The notes: generated by a model not told the origin, from the letters alone. DNA of 64,000 nt from Acetobacter thailandicus (GCF_011516655.1 NZ_WOSV01000009.1:26074-90073); one strand, 5' to 3'; numbered from the stretch's first letter, positions 25,836-35,731 are shown. Numbers and translations: made by a program.

Positions 25836-27313
25836 GCCTCGTCGGGCTCCATATTAGCTGAATAAAATTTCTCATCGCGAACCATAAGCGCCTTCTGAGA
25901 AGGCTGAAGTACACGCGAACTCCGGTCACCTTTGTTTTTTTGAGCAGCATCCCACATCAGGCGCGGATCAAAAGTATGGGCCGCAAAAATTGTCAGCACA
26001 ACAACTGCGGCAAAACACACCATGCCACCATCCGCCGAGATGCTGGCAAGGTGACTAAACCTGACAACAGCAACGAGGATAGAGACCATAAAAACATCAA
26101 TCATAGACCAGCGGCCAACAACATCGATAACTCTGAAGAGCTTTGACCTCAGAACCAGCCCTTTGGCTGAATGACGATATATTGTCACAACCATAACGGA
26201 AAGCCCAACCACTTTAAGCACCGGCACAGTAACGCTGGCAAATAACACCAGGATGGAAAGGGGTATCATATCACTCTGCCAGAGCTCTATTGCGCCCTGA
26301 ATGATTGTATGACCCGAACCATTACCCAGACTGATCACTGTCATGACCGGATAAATATTTGCTGGCAAATAAAAAACAATCGCTGAAATCAGCAATGCTG
26401 TTGTGCGATGCAGACTGTTGGCCTTTCTTTGCCTGACCACATGCGAACATCGCGGGCAATGCCCTTCAGGATTGCTCGGATGTACATCGTGATCAAAAGC
26501 AAGGACCAGACCACAACTCAGACAGGAAACTCTGCGGGAAAAAGGATGCGTCTCGACTGAACACTGGTCAGCAGTAATCGTTTCAACAGGAACGCGGCTC
26601 CCGTTCATCATATGCATAAAAGAGTCAATTTTACGCTTACGCCATATCATTTCCATATCAAGCGTTGCATCTGTGGCTGCCATAGACACCATCAGAGCAG
26701 CAACCAGGTAAAGCGCCGGACCCACTTCAACAAAGGCCAGATCAACAAGCTTAGTGTAAGCAACAAATACACCAAGAATATAAACCTCAACCATCGACCA
26801 TGGGCGTAAGATTTCATACCATTTCAGGAGGTATGGCACCCATGATGGCAGCTGAGGGCGCAGGGCTGTTGTCAGAATGAGCCCCATCAGGGCAATCACC
26901 ACGCCAGGAGCCAGCACCGTTACCAGACCGACCAGAATACCGGCCTCGCCCCAGCCTTCATGTAAAAGCTCTATAGGGCCTGTAACCATATCTACAGTTC
27001 TCTGACGGCCATACAGGTCAAGCGTCATAAGCGTAGAAAATAACATCGCAATATAAAGAGCAGCAGAACTAATGCAAAAAGCCAGAGGTGTCGCGATCGG
27101 AGCAGTCCTGTTACGGCGATCAAGTAACTGGTTGCAGCGCGAACAACGGGCCTGTGTCCCTTCTTTAAGCTCTGGCAGCTTCTGATGCAGGCCGCAGCAG
27201 GGACACTCCATCACGTCCTGCACTACGTAAACCCGGCGCGACGTATCAACCGGTCCGGCCTGCTGGTACGCAGCCACATCCCGCTGCAAAGTCTGAAAAA
27301 GAGACATTTTCAT
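25832..27313 (-). CDS. pqiA: PqiA-type membrane protein (two PqiA domains with zinc ribbons)
   Basis: 493 aa inner-membrane protein with two tandem PqiA domains. Each begins with a four-Cys ribbon: CPCCGLHQKLPEL...CSRC (~residues 38-64) and CLSCGLVLAFD...CPRC (~265-295). Each ribbon is followed by about four transmembrane helices. PqiA is the inner-membrane partner of the PqiB MCE tube and probably loads lipid. First gene of the pqiABC operon. No clear SoxS-like or promoter site could be assigned upstream. Confidence 0.94.
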   Translation of the reverse strand: MKMSLFQTLQRDVAAYQQAGPVDTSRRVYVVQDVMECPCCGLHQKLPELKEGTQARCSRCNQLLDRRNRTAPIATPLAFCISSAALYIAMLFSTLMTLDLYGRQRTVDMVTGPIELLHEGWGEAGILVGLVTVLAPGVVIALMGLILTTALRPQLPSWVPYLLKWYEILRPWSMVEVYILGVFVAYTKLVDLAFVEVGPALYLVAALMVSMAATDATLDMEMIWRKRKIDSFMHMMNGSRVPVETITADQCSVETHPFSRRVSCLSCGLVLAFDHDVHPSNPEGHCPRCSHVVRQRKANSLHRTTALLISAIVFYLPANIYPVMTVISLGNGSGHTIIQGAIELWQSDMIPLSILVLFASVTVPVLKVVGLSVMVVTIYRHSAKGLVLRSKLFRVIDVVGRWSMIDVFMVSILVAVVRFSHLASISADGGMVCFAAVVVLTIFAAHTFDPRLMWDAAQKNKGDRSSRVLQPSQKALMVRDEKFYSANMEPDEA

Positions 27314-27339
27314 GATTACGAGACTTTAACGCAAAAAAA

Positions 27340-27357
27340 ATTCTGACGTAACAGAAT
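27340..27357. promoter_or_regulatory. short palindrome upstream of pqiA
   Basis: ATTCTG-N6-CAGAAT lies 27-44 bases upstream of the pqiA start. A dyad of this size in a promoter-proximal position could be an operator, but six-bp arms also occur by chance. Confidence 0.25.
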
Positions 27358-27479
27358 AAATGAATAACGCTTCATCTTTTAACCTGGCCCTTTTTGTACA
27401 GAGTTTTTTCTGCAGTCGTGCTCATTCCTGGTTGCGTTTCCTATATGAGCATGATAGTCAGCGGTCGAAAATAAGTTAT

Positions 27480-27555
27480 GCCCGCTTAGCTCAGTTGGTA
27501 GAGCACGTCATTCGTAATGATGGGGCCGGTGGTTCGAATCCGCCAGCGGGCACCA
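27480..27555 (+). tRNA. tRNA-Thr (anticodon CGU)
   Basis: A full cloverleaf can be folded. Acceptor GCCCGCT/AGCGGGC, D arm GCTC/GAGC, anticodon stem CGTCA/TGATG with loop TTCGTAA (anticodon CGT at positions 34-36, decoding ACG), and T arm GGTGG-TTCGAAT-CCGCC. The CCA end is encoded (27553-27555). 76 nt. No duplicated 3' end that would mark an integrated element was noticed nearby. Confidence 0.97.
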
Positions 27556-27598
27556 TTTTCACTCCCTGATAAAATTACTAATAACCAGAGTTTAGCGC

Positions 27599-29290
27599 TC
27601 AGTTGCTCTGTTGTGCCAGAAAATACAGACTAATCGCAAGATGGTGGCCATTCGAATAATTCAACCCTGTTACCATCCCGCGTGACAGCAGGTCCGCCTT
27701 ATCATCACCAAGAGCTGTTACAAAAGCCTCACGATCTCTCTGCGCAACAAGCGCAACCGTACAGGCTTTATCATTATGCATCAGGCGTGCTGCGGCCTGT
27801 GCACCAAGCAGCTTCACCTTCCCTCCCAGCAAAAATACAAGACTGGGCTCAGAAAAAGAAACTGAAATCACCTGTGTTTTATCACCGCAAGGACGGTACG
27901 TTTCAGCAAGAGCTGCGAGGCGGGGTGCCAGCCATATACTGTGCAACTTTGGCACAACAACCGTAAACAAACCGGCATAAAGCAGCAGTGCGCAGGTCGC
28001 ACTGGTCACAAAAGCCTTAATAAGCTCAGAGCGTACCAGCATAACTGCTGAAATAATAACCAGAGGACCACACCCTCCTGCCAGAATGAATGCTGGCAGC
28101 GAGAGCTGCCCCTCCAGACGCCACAGAAGAACCGGACCGGCGACCGACAAAGCAAGCCCTGTTATCGTCCATAATCCGCCATACACACAAAGAGCAACAC
28201 GAGCCCAGAGTGCTTTTGGCCAGTTTCTCCAGACCGGGTCACCCTGTGCCAGAGCTCCGGCCGTGAGAACAGCAAGTGCCGGATAGGTCGGCAAAACATA
28301 ATGGGGGAGTTTGGTTGCAATAGCTTCAAACACAAGCCAGTGGGGAATGATCCAGCATAAAAGATAGCGGACTGCCGGGGTTAAACGGTTACGCCACACC
28401 ACAGGTAACGCTGCGACCACAAAAAACGACCCTGGCCAGAACGCCAGCAAAAACACAAGAAGATGATAACCTGGAGGTAAACCATGAGCCTGCTGCCCTG
28501 AAGCAACCTTACCCAGGAAATTCGTACCAACTGCATTACTAAAAAATGCACCGTGGCTCACTACGCCAATAGCAACACACCATGGCAAAACAATAACCAG
28601 TGAAACTATCCAGCCCCAGCCGGGTCGCAATCTACGCCAGATATCAGCCTTACGCTCTGTCAGACAAAAAGCTGCAACCGTACCAAGTGTAGGAATGAGA
28701 ATGACAGGACCTTTGAGCATCAGCCCAAGACCTGCCGCCCCCCAGAATAACAGAGCAGTTTTAATGGGTGTAACACGCCTGGCCTCGCGATCAAGCAAAA
28801 CCCGTACAAGGGCAACCTGCGCCAGCATAACAGAAAATAAGAGCGTGGAATCTATGGTCCCCATACGACTTTCAGCCGTAACGAGCACCGAAGCCATGAG
28901 CATAGCAGCTGCAAAAAAACCAGCTGAAGCGCCAAAAAGCACCGAAGCCATCCAGGCTGTTATCGCCACTGATGCAGACATGGCAAGCAGAGAGGGGACA
29001 CGATACGCCCACACAGCACGGTCGTGCAGTGTACCACTCAGAGCAACTGAAGCCGCCTCGAGCCAGTAAATACCAGCCGGCTGAAGATATCGCGGCTTAT
29101 CCTGAAAGCGCACATCAACAAAGTTGCCACTTTCGAGCATCTGCGCTGTGGCCTCCATATATCGTGGTTCATCACGATCAAACGGAGGCGTCGAGGCACG
29201 CCCGGGCAAAAATACCAGGAATGCAAAAATACCAATAAAAACAAGAGACCAGATAGACAGCCGGGACTTACCCTGGAAATGTCTCAACAT
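27599..29290 (-). CDS. GT39-type membrane glycosyltransferase (ArnT/PMT-like)
   Basis: About 563 aa from the ATG at 29290; an in-frame GTG at 29332 would add 14 residues and overlap the upstream gene by 49 bases. About a dozen transmembrane helices. The first periplasmic loop has PPFDRDEPRYMEATAQMLE (the DE-containing catalytic loop of GT39/ArnT enzymes) and FQDKPRYLQPAGIYWLEAA. Such enzymes use polyprenyl-phosphate sugars to glycosylate lipid A or other periplasmic acceptors. The GT2 gene immediately upstream probably makes the lipid-linked donor. Confidence 0.88.
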   Translation of the reverse strand: MLRHFQGKSRLSIWSLVFIGIFAFLVFLPGRASTPPFDRDEPRYMEATAQMLESGNFVDVRFQDKPRYLQPAGIYWLEAASVALSGTLHDRAVWAYRVPSLLAMSASVAITAWMASVLFGASAGFFAAAMLMASVLVTAESRMGTIDSTLLFSVMLAQVALVRVLLDREARRVTPIKTALLFWGAAGLGLMLKGPVILIPTLGTVAAFCLTERKADIWRRLRPGWGWIVSLVIVLPWCVAIGVVSHGAFFSNAVGTNFLGKVASGQQAHGLPPGYHLLVFLLAFWPGSFFVVAALPVVWRNRLTPAVRYLLCWIIPHWLVFEAIATKLPHYVLPTYPALAVLTAGALAQGDPVWRNWPKALWARVALCVYGGLWTITGLALSVAGPVLLWRLEGQLSLPAFILAGGCGPLVIISAVMLVRSELIKAFVTSATCALLLYAGLFTVVVPKLHSIWLAPRLAALAETYRPCGDKTQVISVSFSEPSLVFLLGGKVKLLGAQAAARLMHNDKACTVALVAQRDREAFVTALGDDKADLLSRGMVTGLNYSNGHHLAISLYFLAQQSN

Positions 29291-30048
29291 TCCCGAACCG
29301 ATTTTGGCAGTCTGGTGCGGTTGCGCAGCCACATAACCCCAAGCAGGTCACGCACGCCAACAATCGCCCTGTTAAGGTTTGTATATTTGGACTGACCATG
29401 CAACCTGGGACGATGCCCCACAGAGTGACACAGCAGCGGCACACCATAGGAATTGAGCAGAGCCGGTAAAAACCTGTGAAGCCCCTCAAACTGTGGCAGA
29501 CGCAAAAAAACATCGCGCTGAAACAGTTTCATAGGCGCACCGGTGTCAGGGCAGTCATCATTCAGCAGCCGGCGGCGCAGCCCGTTAGCAAAACGTGTTG
29601 CCAGCACACGCGACAGACCGTCACGACGACGACGACGCACCCCCACAACTAAAGGGGGTGTGCCACTGGCTAACTGTGCCAGACGAAGCATTTCTATAAA
29701 TTCGTGTGGATCATCCTGGCCATCACCGTCAAGCGTGGCAACCCACTCCCCCCGTGCAGCAGTAATGCCTGTACGCAGAGCAGCCGATTTCCCGCAACAA
29801 CGTTCGTGACAGAGAATACGCAGCGTAGGCAATTGCTCATCACGCAGCTTTTGAAGAACAGCCACTGTGTCATCGCGGCTGCCATCATCAACAAAGATAA
29901 TTTCTGTTTCAGGCAGGCTGCGACAGGCGTCAGCCAGCTCCTGACAAACAAAAGAGAGGTTATCGCTCTCGTTAAGAACAGCGATAACAAAGCTCAGAAC
30001 CGGTACTGTATCAGACCGGGAAGAAGAGTGGATGCTCAAACCGGGCAA
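29284..30048 (-). CDS. GT2 polyprenyl-phosphate sugar transferase (DPM1/ArnC-like)
   Basis: 254 aa GT-A glycosyltransferase: PVLSFVIAVLNESDNLS, EIIFVDDGSRDDTV, GKSAALRTGITAARGEWVAT and the DxD motif in TLDGDGQDDP. No C-terminal transmembrane pair, so like soluble DPM1-type enzymes it likely acts at the membrane surface, moving a sugar from a nucleotide donor to undecaprenyl phosphate. It starts 13 bp after the atpF stop and overlaps the GT39 gene by a few bases, so the pair may be read through from the atp operon. Confidence 0.9.
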   Translation of the reverse strand: MPGLSIHSSSRSDTVPVLSFVIAVLNESDNLSFVCQELADACRSLPETEIIFVDDGSRDDTVAVLQKLRDEQLPTLRILCHERCCGKSAALRTGITAARGEWVATLDGDGQDDPHEFIEMLRLAQLASGTPPLVVGVRRRRRDGLSRVLATRFANGLRRRLLNDDCPDTGAPMKLFQRDVFLRLPQFEGLHRFLPALLNSYGVPLLCHSVGHRPRLHGQSKYTNLNRAIVGVRDLLGVMWLRNRTRLPKSVREC

Positions 30049-30061
30049 CAGCGCAGTTTAC

Positions 30062-30565
30062 TTACGCTGCTGGTCGGGCCAGAGCTGCTGGCAGATCGGA
30101 AATAGCACGATCAACCAGTGCTGAAGCTCCATCTTCTTTAAGCGATTCAGCAATAACCTGACGGCTGGCTTTTATCGCAACATCAATAGCAGCCTGACGC
30201 ACCTCACGGGTTGCTGCACGCTCAACAGCACTGATACGGTCACGAGCACTCTGCTCATGCTGTTTCACTGCGGCTTCAGCGTCTTTACGTGCCTGTTCTG
30301 CTACTTCAGCAGCATGACGCAGTGACTGCTCAACCATTGTTTTGGCTTCAGCAAGTGCCTGCTCACGGTCACGGGTCGCATCTTCAAGCATCTGTTCAGC
30401 CTCACGACGCAGACGGGCTGCTTCGTCAAGGTCCTGACGGATACGCTCTGCACGGCTATCGAGAATAGTCACGATAGGGGTCCAGAGTTTGCGACCAAAA
30501 AATACGAAAAATAAAACGAAGGATACGGCTACCCAAAAGCCTGCTTCGTGAAAAATGCCATTCAT
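30062..30565 (-). CDS. atpF: F0F1 ATP synthase subunit b
   Basis: 167 aa. An N-terminal membrane anchor (FWVAVSFVLFFVFFGRKLW) is followed by a long Ala/Glu/Arg-rich helix (LDSRAERIRQDLDEAARLRR) that forms the peripheral stalk. SD GGAGGAAG upstream of the ATG. Last gene of the F0 operon atpI-B-E-F'-F; the F1 genes are elsewhere, as usual in alphaproteobacteria. Confidence 0.94.
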   Translation of the reverse strand: MNGIFHEAGFWVAVSFVLFFVFFGRKLWTPIVTILDSRAERIRQDLDEAARLRREAEQMLEDATRDREQALAEAKTMVEQSLRHAAEVAEQARKDAEAAVKQHEQSARDRISAVERAATREVRQAAIDVAIKASRQVIAESLKEDGASALVDRAISDLPAALARPAA

Positions 30566-30590
30566 GACGGTTCTTCCTCCCGAAGAGTAA

Positions 30591-31190
30591 TCAGGCTACC
30601 CGTTCAGCCACTACGTTTTCAACTTTTGTGGCAACCAGAGCCGGCGCAGGCCGAACACCAGTGACACGACTGACCAGCTCCTGAGTTGTCTCAACAGCAA
30701 TATCTGTCAGTGCGGCAAAAGCACGCTGCTTTTCAGCAGCAACCTTGCTCTCTGCTTCAGCAATCTCAGCAGCAAGACGCTCTTTAATTTCCTGAATTTT
30801 TGCTTCAGTGTTACGCTTTTCATCGTCAAGCGCTTTTTGCAGGTTAGCCTTCGCCTCAGCCATAGCCGTTTTACGGGCATGCTGAAGTTCGGCTACCGCA
30901 TTATCGGCATCATGCTTTGCAGCACGTGCGACTTCAAGATCACCCGAAATACGGGCACTACGATCTTCAAGAACGCGACCAACACGTGGCAGCATTACCC
31001 GGCTGAGCACCAGATAAAACACCAGGAAGATAAATGCCCCCCAGATTACCTGACCGGTAACCAGAGGGTTTTTAAAGTCAAGCTGAGGCATTCCTGCGGC
31101 GTGAGCACAGGGTGCCGCCACGACGAGAAGGGACACGCCGGCAGCAAAAGAGAATATGCCGGCACGAACAGTCTTTATCATGACACCCAC
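30591..31190 (-). CDS. atpF': F0F1 ATP synthase subunit b'
   Basis: 199 aa, GTG start with AAGGAGA in front (in-frame ATG three codons later). A leading hydrophobic segment (~10-32, ending APCAHA) looks like a signal or extra membrane segment and makes it longer than typical b'. It is followed by the membrane anchor LVTGQVIWGAFIFLVFYLVL and a long charged helix (VLEDRSARISGDLEVARAAK). Forms the stalk heterodimer with b; b/b' duplication is typical of alphaproteobacteria and cyanobacteria. Confidence 0.93.
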   Translation of the reverse strand: MGVMIKTVRAGIFSFAAGVSLLVVAAPCAHAAGMPQLDFKNPLVTGQVIWGAFIFLVFYLVLSRVMLPRVGRVLEDRSARISGDLEVARAAKHDADNAVAELQHARKTAMAEAKANLQKALDDEKRNTEAKIQEIKERLAAEIAEAESKVAAEKQRAFAALTDIAVETTQELVSRVTGVRPAPALVATKVENVVAERVA

Positions 31191-31218
31191 AGGAATCTCT
31201 CCTTTTTCCGTCTTCTGA

Positions 31219-31443
31219 TCAGACGAAAAGAATCAGGAACGCAATAAGCAGAGCAAAAAGCGCAATCGCTTCTGTCAGTGCAAAGCCGAGCATACCCAGG
31301 CCGAACACGTGCGGACGAGAAGCCGGGTTGCGAGCAATGCTGCTTACCAGAGTTGAAAAGATGTTGCCGAGGCCGATACCAACGCCGGCAAGGGCGATTA
31401 CGGCGATACCTGCACCGATTTCCCGGGCTGCAGCGATGTCCAT
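31219..31443 (-). CDS. atpE: F0F1 ATP synthase subunit c
   Basis: 74 aa from the ATG at 31443 (SD AAGGAAGTG). An in-frame extension of 11 residues upstream is not family-like. Two hydrophobic hairpin helices flank the polar loop RNPASRP. The ion-binding carboxylate is the Glu in [13 protein letters not shown]. The glycine-rich first helix ([19 protein letters not shown]) is standard. Forms the proton-driven c-ring. Confidence 0.96.
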   Translation of the reverse strand: MDIAAAREIGAGIAVIALAGVGIGLGNIFSTLVSSIARNPASRPHVFGLGMLGFALTEAIALFALLIAFLILFV

Positions 31444-31495
31444 ATCAGTCACTTCCTTGTTAAAAGTACAGTTCAAACGAAACGGGCAAAGCAGC

Positions 31496-32245
31496 TCAGT
31501 GAGCCACGGCCTCCCGCAGGTAGATGCAGGTCAGAATGGCAAACACATAGGCCTGCAACACACCAACCAGCAACTCAAGAGCCACAAGCGCTACGTTAAT
31601 AGCGATTGGCCCAATCGCAAACACGTCACCTACCACACCAAAACCGGCGAGCATAATGACAAAGCTTGCGAAAATCTCAAACATGACGTGTCCGGCAACC
31701 ATGTTAGCGAACAGTCGGATAGAAAGACTTACAGGGCGTGACAGAAAAGAAAGGATCTCGATAGGGATCAGCAGGGGCGCAAGTGCCAGGCTGGCACCAG
31801 CAGGCATGAAATGCGCAAAAAAGCGAATTCCCTGAACTTTCAGTGAGACCACGACTGTAAGGACAAATACCATCATAGCCAAGGCAAATGTTACCGCAAT
31901 ATGGCTTGTGAAGGTATAAGAGAAAGGCAGCAGACCGAGATAGTTACCGGCCAGAATAAAGAAGAAAAGCGTAAAAATAAACGGGAAAAAGGAAGCACCT
32001 TCAGGCCCGATTGTATCAATCGCCATATTACGAATAAATTCGTAACACACTTCTGCTGCGGCCTGAAAACGACCAGGCACAACGGCTGCGGGACGCATAC
32101 CGAAATAAAGAAAAGCCAGAACCAGCACTACGGCCAGCATCATGTAGACAGGCGACTGACTGAAGTGCAGTGCGTCACCAAGGCCACCAAAAACCGAATG
32201 AAGTTCAAACTGACCAAGGACGTCGATACTGGAACCGCCTGCCAA
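31496..32245 (-). CDS. atpB: F0F1 ATP synthase subunit a (TTG start)
   Basis: 249 aa with five to six transmembrane helices. The essential arginine is in [14 protein letters not shown]. Other family marks are [20 protein letters not shown] and [20 protein letters not shown]. The start codon is TTG at 32245, seven bases after AGGAG; no in-frame ATG or GTG lies nearby in a family-like position. This subunit forms the proton half-channels. Confidence 0.95.
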   Translation of the reverse strand: MAGGSSIDVLGQFELHSVFGGLGDALHFSQSPVYMMLAVVLVLAFLYFGMRPAAVVPGRFQAAAEVCYEFIRNMAIDTIGPEGASFFPFIFTLFFFILAGNYLGLLPFSYTFTSHIAVTFALAMMVFVLTVVVSLKVQGIRFFAHFMPAGASLALAPLLIPIEILSFLSRPVSLSIRLFANMVAGHVMFEIFASFVIMLAGFGVVGDVFAIGPIAINVALVALELLVGVLQAYVFAILTCIYLREAVAH

Positions 32246-32304
32246 AACCGCTCTCCTACCTCTAACTAAACCAGAAACTCTTTTCTGGCATCGAGTCGTT
32301 TAAC

Positions 32305-32607
32305 TCAGACCGGGGGTGGCTTGACCAGCCGCCAGACATTGAGCACACCAGCTCCGCCTCCGAGCAGCGCAAAGATAATGAGAAAAATCGCACGGGTATG
32401 AAGCCACTTATCAAGCCCCCACCCGATACAGACACCAACAATCAGAGCTGAAATCATCTCTGTTCCGGCACGAAGCGCCAGAGTTGCAAGAGACTGCCCG
32501 TCTTTATCGTCTGCACTTTCCTTCGTATCATCCTCTGTTTTCAGCCCGGAGCGACGCTCAGCTGCCTTCAGACGAGATAAAAAAGAATCGTTTTTATCCT
32601 CACTCAT
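32305..32607 (-). CDS. atpI: AtpI/AtpZ-type ATP synthase accessory protein
   Basis: 100 aa from the ATG at 32607, which follows GGAGGT by seven bases; a GTG three codons upstream overlaps the SD and is less likely. A charged N-terminus is followed by two transmembrane helices in the C-terminal half (MISALIVGVCIGWGLDKWLH and FLIIFALLGGGAGVLNVWRL). AtpI/AtpZ proteins assist c-ring assembly or Mg2+ supply. First gene of the F0 operon. Confidence 0.88.
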   Translation of the reverse strand: MSEDKNDSFLSRLKAAERRSGLKTEDDTKESADDKDGQSLATLALRAGTEMISALIVGVCIGWGLDKWLHTRAIFLIIFALLGGGAGVLNVWRLVKPPPV

Positions 32608-32637
32608 ACTTCGCACCTCCGGAACAGGTGCAGGCGC

Positions 32638-32666
32638 TTGCTAACGAGGTTACTATGCCCTGTCAA
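32638..32666 (-). promoter_or_regulatory. candidate promoter of the atp F0 operon
   Basis: On the minus strand a perfect TTGACA (32661-32666) is followed after 17 bases by TAGCAA (32638-32643), a weak -10. It is well placed ~30 bases upstream of the atpI start. Confidence 0.45.
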
Positions 32667-32725
32667 GGAAGCTCTGACACCCAAAGCAGGAAAACTGGTT
32701 TTTTTTATAAAAAGCGTCTTTCCGG

Positions 32726-33664
32726 TCACTCTTTATTCTCAGCACCAACCTGCCCCACAAGCCCGTTTGCATAATCACGGGCTTCAAAGGGACGCAGATC
32801 TTCAGCCTGCTCACCCACCCCTACGGCATGCACAGGCAAACCGAACGTATCTGCAAGGGCAACAACAATGCCGCCACGTGCTGAACCATCAAGTTTTGTT
32901 ACGACCAGACCTGTCACGTTGACCAGCTCACGGAAGACCCTGACCTGCTCAATCGCATTCTGACCGGTTGTCGCATCAAGAACCAGTAATACTGTATGGG
33001 GCGCACTTTCATCGAATTTGCGCATAACGCGGATAATTTTGGCTAGTTCTTCCATCAGAGCGCTTTTGTTGTGAAGACGCCCGGCCGTATCAACAAACAG
33101 CAGGTCAGCCTGCTCAGCCTTACCGCGCTTGAGTGCCTCAAACGCAAGGCCTGCCGCATCACAGTTAGGCGGGCCGGCAATGACCGGACAATTGGTACGC
33201 TGCCCCCATACCTGCAACTGCTCGACAGCAGCAGCACGGAATGTGTCGCCGGCAACCATCATAATTTTTTTGCCCTGATCGCTGTAAAAACGGGCCATTT
33301 TGCCGATTGTTGTCGTTTTACCGGTGCCATTCACCCCGACAACCAGCACAACATGCGGCTTGTTAGACGGATCAGGCTCAAACGGCTTAGCAACCGGCTC
33401 AAGAATAGTCGCAATTTCTTCTGCTAAAGCAGTGCGAATCTCTTCATCTGTCACCTCAGAGCCAAAGCGCGAGTGGCGGAATGATTCAATCACACGCTCA
33501 GCGACAGCCGGCCCCAGATCGGCCGTAATCAGGATATCTTCCAGCTCTTCAAGAGCGGCGTCATCAAGCTTGCGCTTTGTAAAAACAGATGTCAGCCCGT
33601 CGCCCAGCTTTTGTGTAGAGCGCGAAAGCCCCTGTTTAAGGCGTGAAAAAAAACCTAGCGCCAT
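32726..33664 (-). CDS. ftsY: signal recognition particle receptor FtsY
   Basis: 312 aa from the ATG at 33664 (SD AGAGGA). A longer in-frame ORF overlaps mtaB and is not needed. A short basic N-terminus is followed by the N domain (~20-95) and the SRP-type G domain: GVNGTGKTTTIGKMARF, VAGDTFRAAAVEQLQVWGQR, FVDTAGRLHNKSALMEEL and TKLDGSARGG. The acidic A domain of E. coli FtsY is absent, as in most alphaproteobacteria. It targets ribosome/SRP complexes to the SecYEG translocon. Same order ftsY-mtaB-dapF as in many alphaproteobacteria. Confidence 0.96.
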   Translation of the reverse strand: MALGFFSRLKQGLSRSTQKLGDGLTSVFTKRKLDDAALEELEDILITADLGPAVAERVIESFRHSRFGSEVTDEEIRTALAEEIATILEPVAKPFEPDPSNKPHVVLVVGVNGTGKTTTIGKMARFYSDQGKKIMMVAGDTFRAAAVEQLQVWGQRTNCPVIAGPPNCDAAGLAFEALKRGKAEQADLLFVDTAGRLHNKSALMEELAKIIRVMRKFDESAPHTVLLVLDATTGQNAIEQVRVFRELVNVTGLVVTKLDGSARGGIVVALADTFGLPVHAVGVGEQAEDLRPFEARDYANGLVGQVGAENKE

Positions 33665-33665
33665 C

Positions 33666-34916
33666 TCAAATCCTCTCTGCCAGCAAACCTGTCGCGCTGG
33701 CTTCAATTACTCTCATATCTATAATCTCGCCCGCCTGGGCATCAGCTTCTTCAGCCTTCAGACGTACAGGAGCAAACTGCTCACTATGACCCGACTGAGG
33801 GGTTTCCATTAACACCCTCACATTCTGCCCAACAAAGCCCTCAAAATAGACTTTTGCCGCCTCAGCCCCCACGTCGCGCAAACATGCGGCCCGTGCCTTA
33901 CGCTCAGGCACATTTACAGCCCTCATTCTGGCCGCAGGCGTTCCAGGACGTTCGCTGTACGGGAAAACATGCAGATAAGGGATGCTCTGCTCAGCCAGAA
34001 AAGCCCGCGTTTCTTCAAACAGGGCATCATCTTCGGTCGGGAAACCCGCAATAACATCTGCGCCAATACCAATCCCGGGACGCAGGCTACGCGCGCGCGC
34101 GATCACACGGGCTGCATCTTCAGCCAGGTGACGGCGTTTCATCCGCTTCAGGATCAGGTCAGAACCAGCCTGGAGTGACAAATGAAGATAAGGCATAAAG
34201 CGCGGCTCTTCAGCCAGAAGACGCCAGATATCCTCATCAATTTCGACCGGGTCAACAGATGACAGGCGCAAACGCTCAAGCTGCGGGACCAGGGCCAGCA
34301 CACGCCGACACAACTGCCCCAGCAGCGGCTTACCTGGCAGGTCACCACCCCATGAGGTCATATCAACACCAGTTAGCACGATCTCACGGTATCCCGCATC
34401 AACAAGCGCTCTAACCTGTTCAACTACTACCCCGACCGGTGCTGAGCGTGATGGCCCGCGCCCGAACGGAATAATGCAGAACGTGCAGCGATGGTCACAC
34501 CCCTGCTGCACCTGAACAAAAGCCCTGGTGCGACCGGCAAATTCTGTAACAAGATGAGCGGCTGTCTCTTTCGCTGCCATAATGTCAGAAACTGCGCGGG
34601 CCTCCTGCATGGCAGAGGCGGACCAGCTCTCAGCTTTTAGTTTCTCTTCGTTGCCCAGCACCCTGACCACACCTGGCAAAGCAGCCCAGCGATCAGGGTC
34701 AATCTGTGCGGCACATCCCGTCACGACAATGCGCGCGCCGGGCTTATCACGATGCGCACGCCGGATAGCCTGCCGCGCCTGCCGTTCGGCCTCACCGGTC
34801 ACTGCACAGGTATTAACAATAATAACGTCCTCAAGCGGGGCAGCATGCTCACGCATCACCTCGCTCTCCCACGTATTGAGACGACATCCAAAAGTCAGGA
34901 TTTCAGGTTTTGTCAT
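33666..34916 (-). CDS. mtaB: tRNA t6A37 methylthiotransferase MtaB
   Basis: 416 aa radical-SAM enzyme adding a methylthio group to t6A37 of tRNA. The N-terminal UPF0004 domain has the first cluster cysteines ([26 protein letters not shown]). The radical SAM motif is [20 protein letters not shown] (CxxxCxxC), and a TRAM-like C-terminus ends the protein. Overlaps dapF by 4 bp and is followed after 1 bp by ftsY, so the three are translationally close. Confidence 0.93.
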   Translation of the reverse strand: MTKPEILTFGCRLNTWESEVMREHAAPLEDVIIVNTCAVTGEAERQARQAIRRAHRDKPGARIVVTGCAAQIDPDRWAALPGVVRVLGNEEKLKAESWSASAMQEARAVSDIMAAKETAAHLVTEFAGRTRAFVQVQQGCDHRCTFCIIPFGRGPSRSAPVGVVVEQVRALVDAGYREIVLTGVDMTSWGGDLPGKPLLGQLCRRVLALVPQLERLRLSSVDPVEIDEDIWRLLAEEPRFMPYLHLSLQAGSDLILKRMKRRHLAEDAARVIARARSLRPGIGIGADVIAGFPTEDDALFEETRAFLAEQSIPYLHVFPYSERPGTPAARMRAVNVPERKARAACLRDVGAEAAKVYFEGFVGQNVRVLMETPQSGHSEQFAPVRLKAEEADAQAGEIIDMRVIEASATGLLAERI

Positions 34917-35731
34917 GACGGATACGCAGCGAGATCCACTGTTCCTTCAAAAGCCACAGTCGCCGGGCCTGTCATAAGCACATGGTTATTGCTGCCCCAC
35001 TCAATACGCAGCACACCGCCATCAAGCTCAACCTGACAGGTACGCTCTGCAAGACCACGCCTGACAGCATTCACAACCGCCGCACAGGCGCCAGAGCCGC
35101 AGGCTTCGGTAACCCCCGTACCACGCTCATGCACTTTAAGGCGCATTTTTGTCCGGCTTTCCATTCTGGCAAAGCCAATATTAGCCCGTTCAGGAAAGAG
35201 CGGGTCGTGCTCGAGGCTGTGCCCCTGGTCAAGCAACGAGAAATCTTCCACAAAAAAAGTGGCATGCGGGTTGCCCATTGATACAGCCGCCGGGTCACCT
35301 GGTAACGGCAGGTGCAATGTATCATGCTCTGCAGCCAGGGGAACATCCTGCCACTGCTCACGCGGCTGCCCCATATCAACAGTAACTTCCCCATACTCAC
35401 CAACATAAGCAGAGAGCAGGCCAGCCTTAGTCTGCAACGTTGAATGACGCTTGCCATTCTCATGCCAGAGCAGACTGGCTACACATCGTGAAGCATTGCC
35501 GCAGGCTCCGGCCTCTGATCCGTCAGGGTTAAAGAAGCGCACCAGCACATCTGCCTCTCTGGTGAGCGACAAAGTCACCAGCTGGTCGCAGCCTATACCG
35601 CGCCTGCGATGAGCCAGAGCGGCGATACGAACCGGTGTCAGAGCCAGAGAATTTGCGCGTTCATCAAAAATGACAAAATCATTTCCCAGGCCATGCATCT
35701 TACGAAAGGAAGTCAACAGTGGGCGTCTCAT
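34913..35731 (-). CDS. dapF: diaminopimelate epimerase
   Basis: 272 aa; converts LL- to meso-diaminopimelate for lysine and peptidoglycan. Two catalytic cysteines lie in the mirrored motifs [11 protein letters not shown] and [12 protein letters not shown]. The N-terminus [15 protein letters not shown] is typical. First gene of the dapF-mtaB-ftsY group on the minus strand. Confidence 0.96.
   Translation of the reverse strand: MRRPLLTSFRKMHGLGNDFVIFDERANSLALTPVRIAALAHRRRGIGCDQLVTLSLTREADVLVRFFNPDGSEAGACGNASRCVASLLWHENGKRHSTLQTKAGLLSAYVGEYGEVTVDMGQPREQWQDVPLAAEHDTLHLPLPGDPAAVSMGNPHATFFVEDFSLLDQGHSLEHDPLFPERANIGFARMESRTKMRLKVHERGTGVTEACGSGACAAVVNAVRRGLAERTCQVELDGGVLRIEWGSNNHVLMTGPATVAFEGTVDLAAYPS

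Noticed and set aside
27480..27555. tRNA-Thr as an integration site for a mobile island
   Set aside because: No integrase gene and no repeated copy of the tRNA 3' end was seen in the window.
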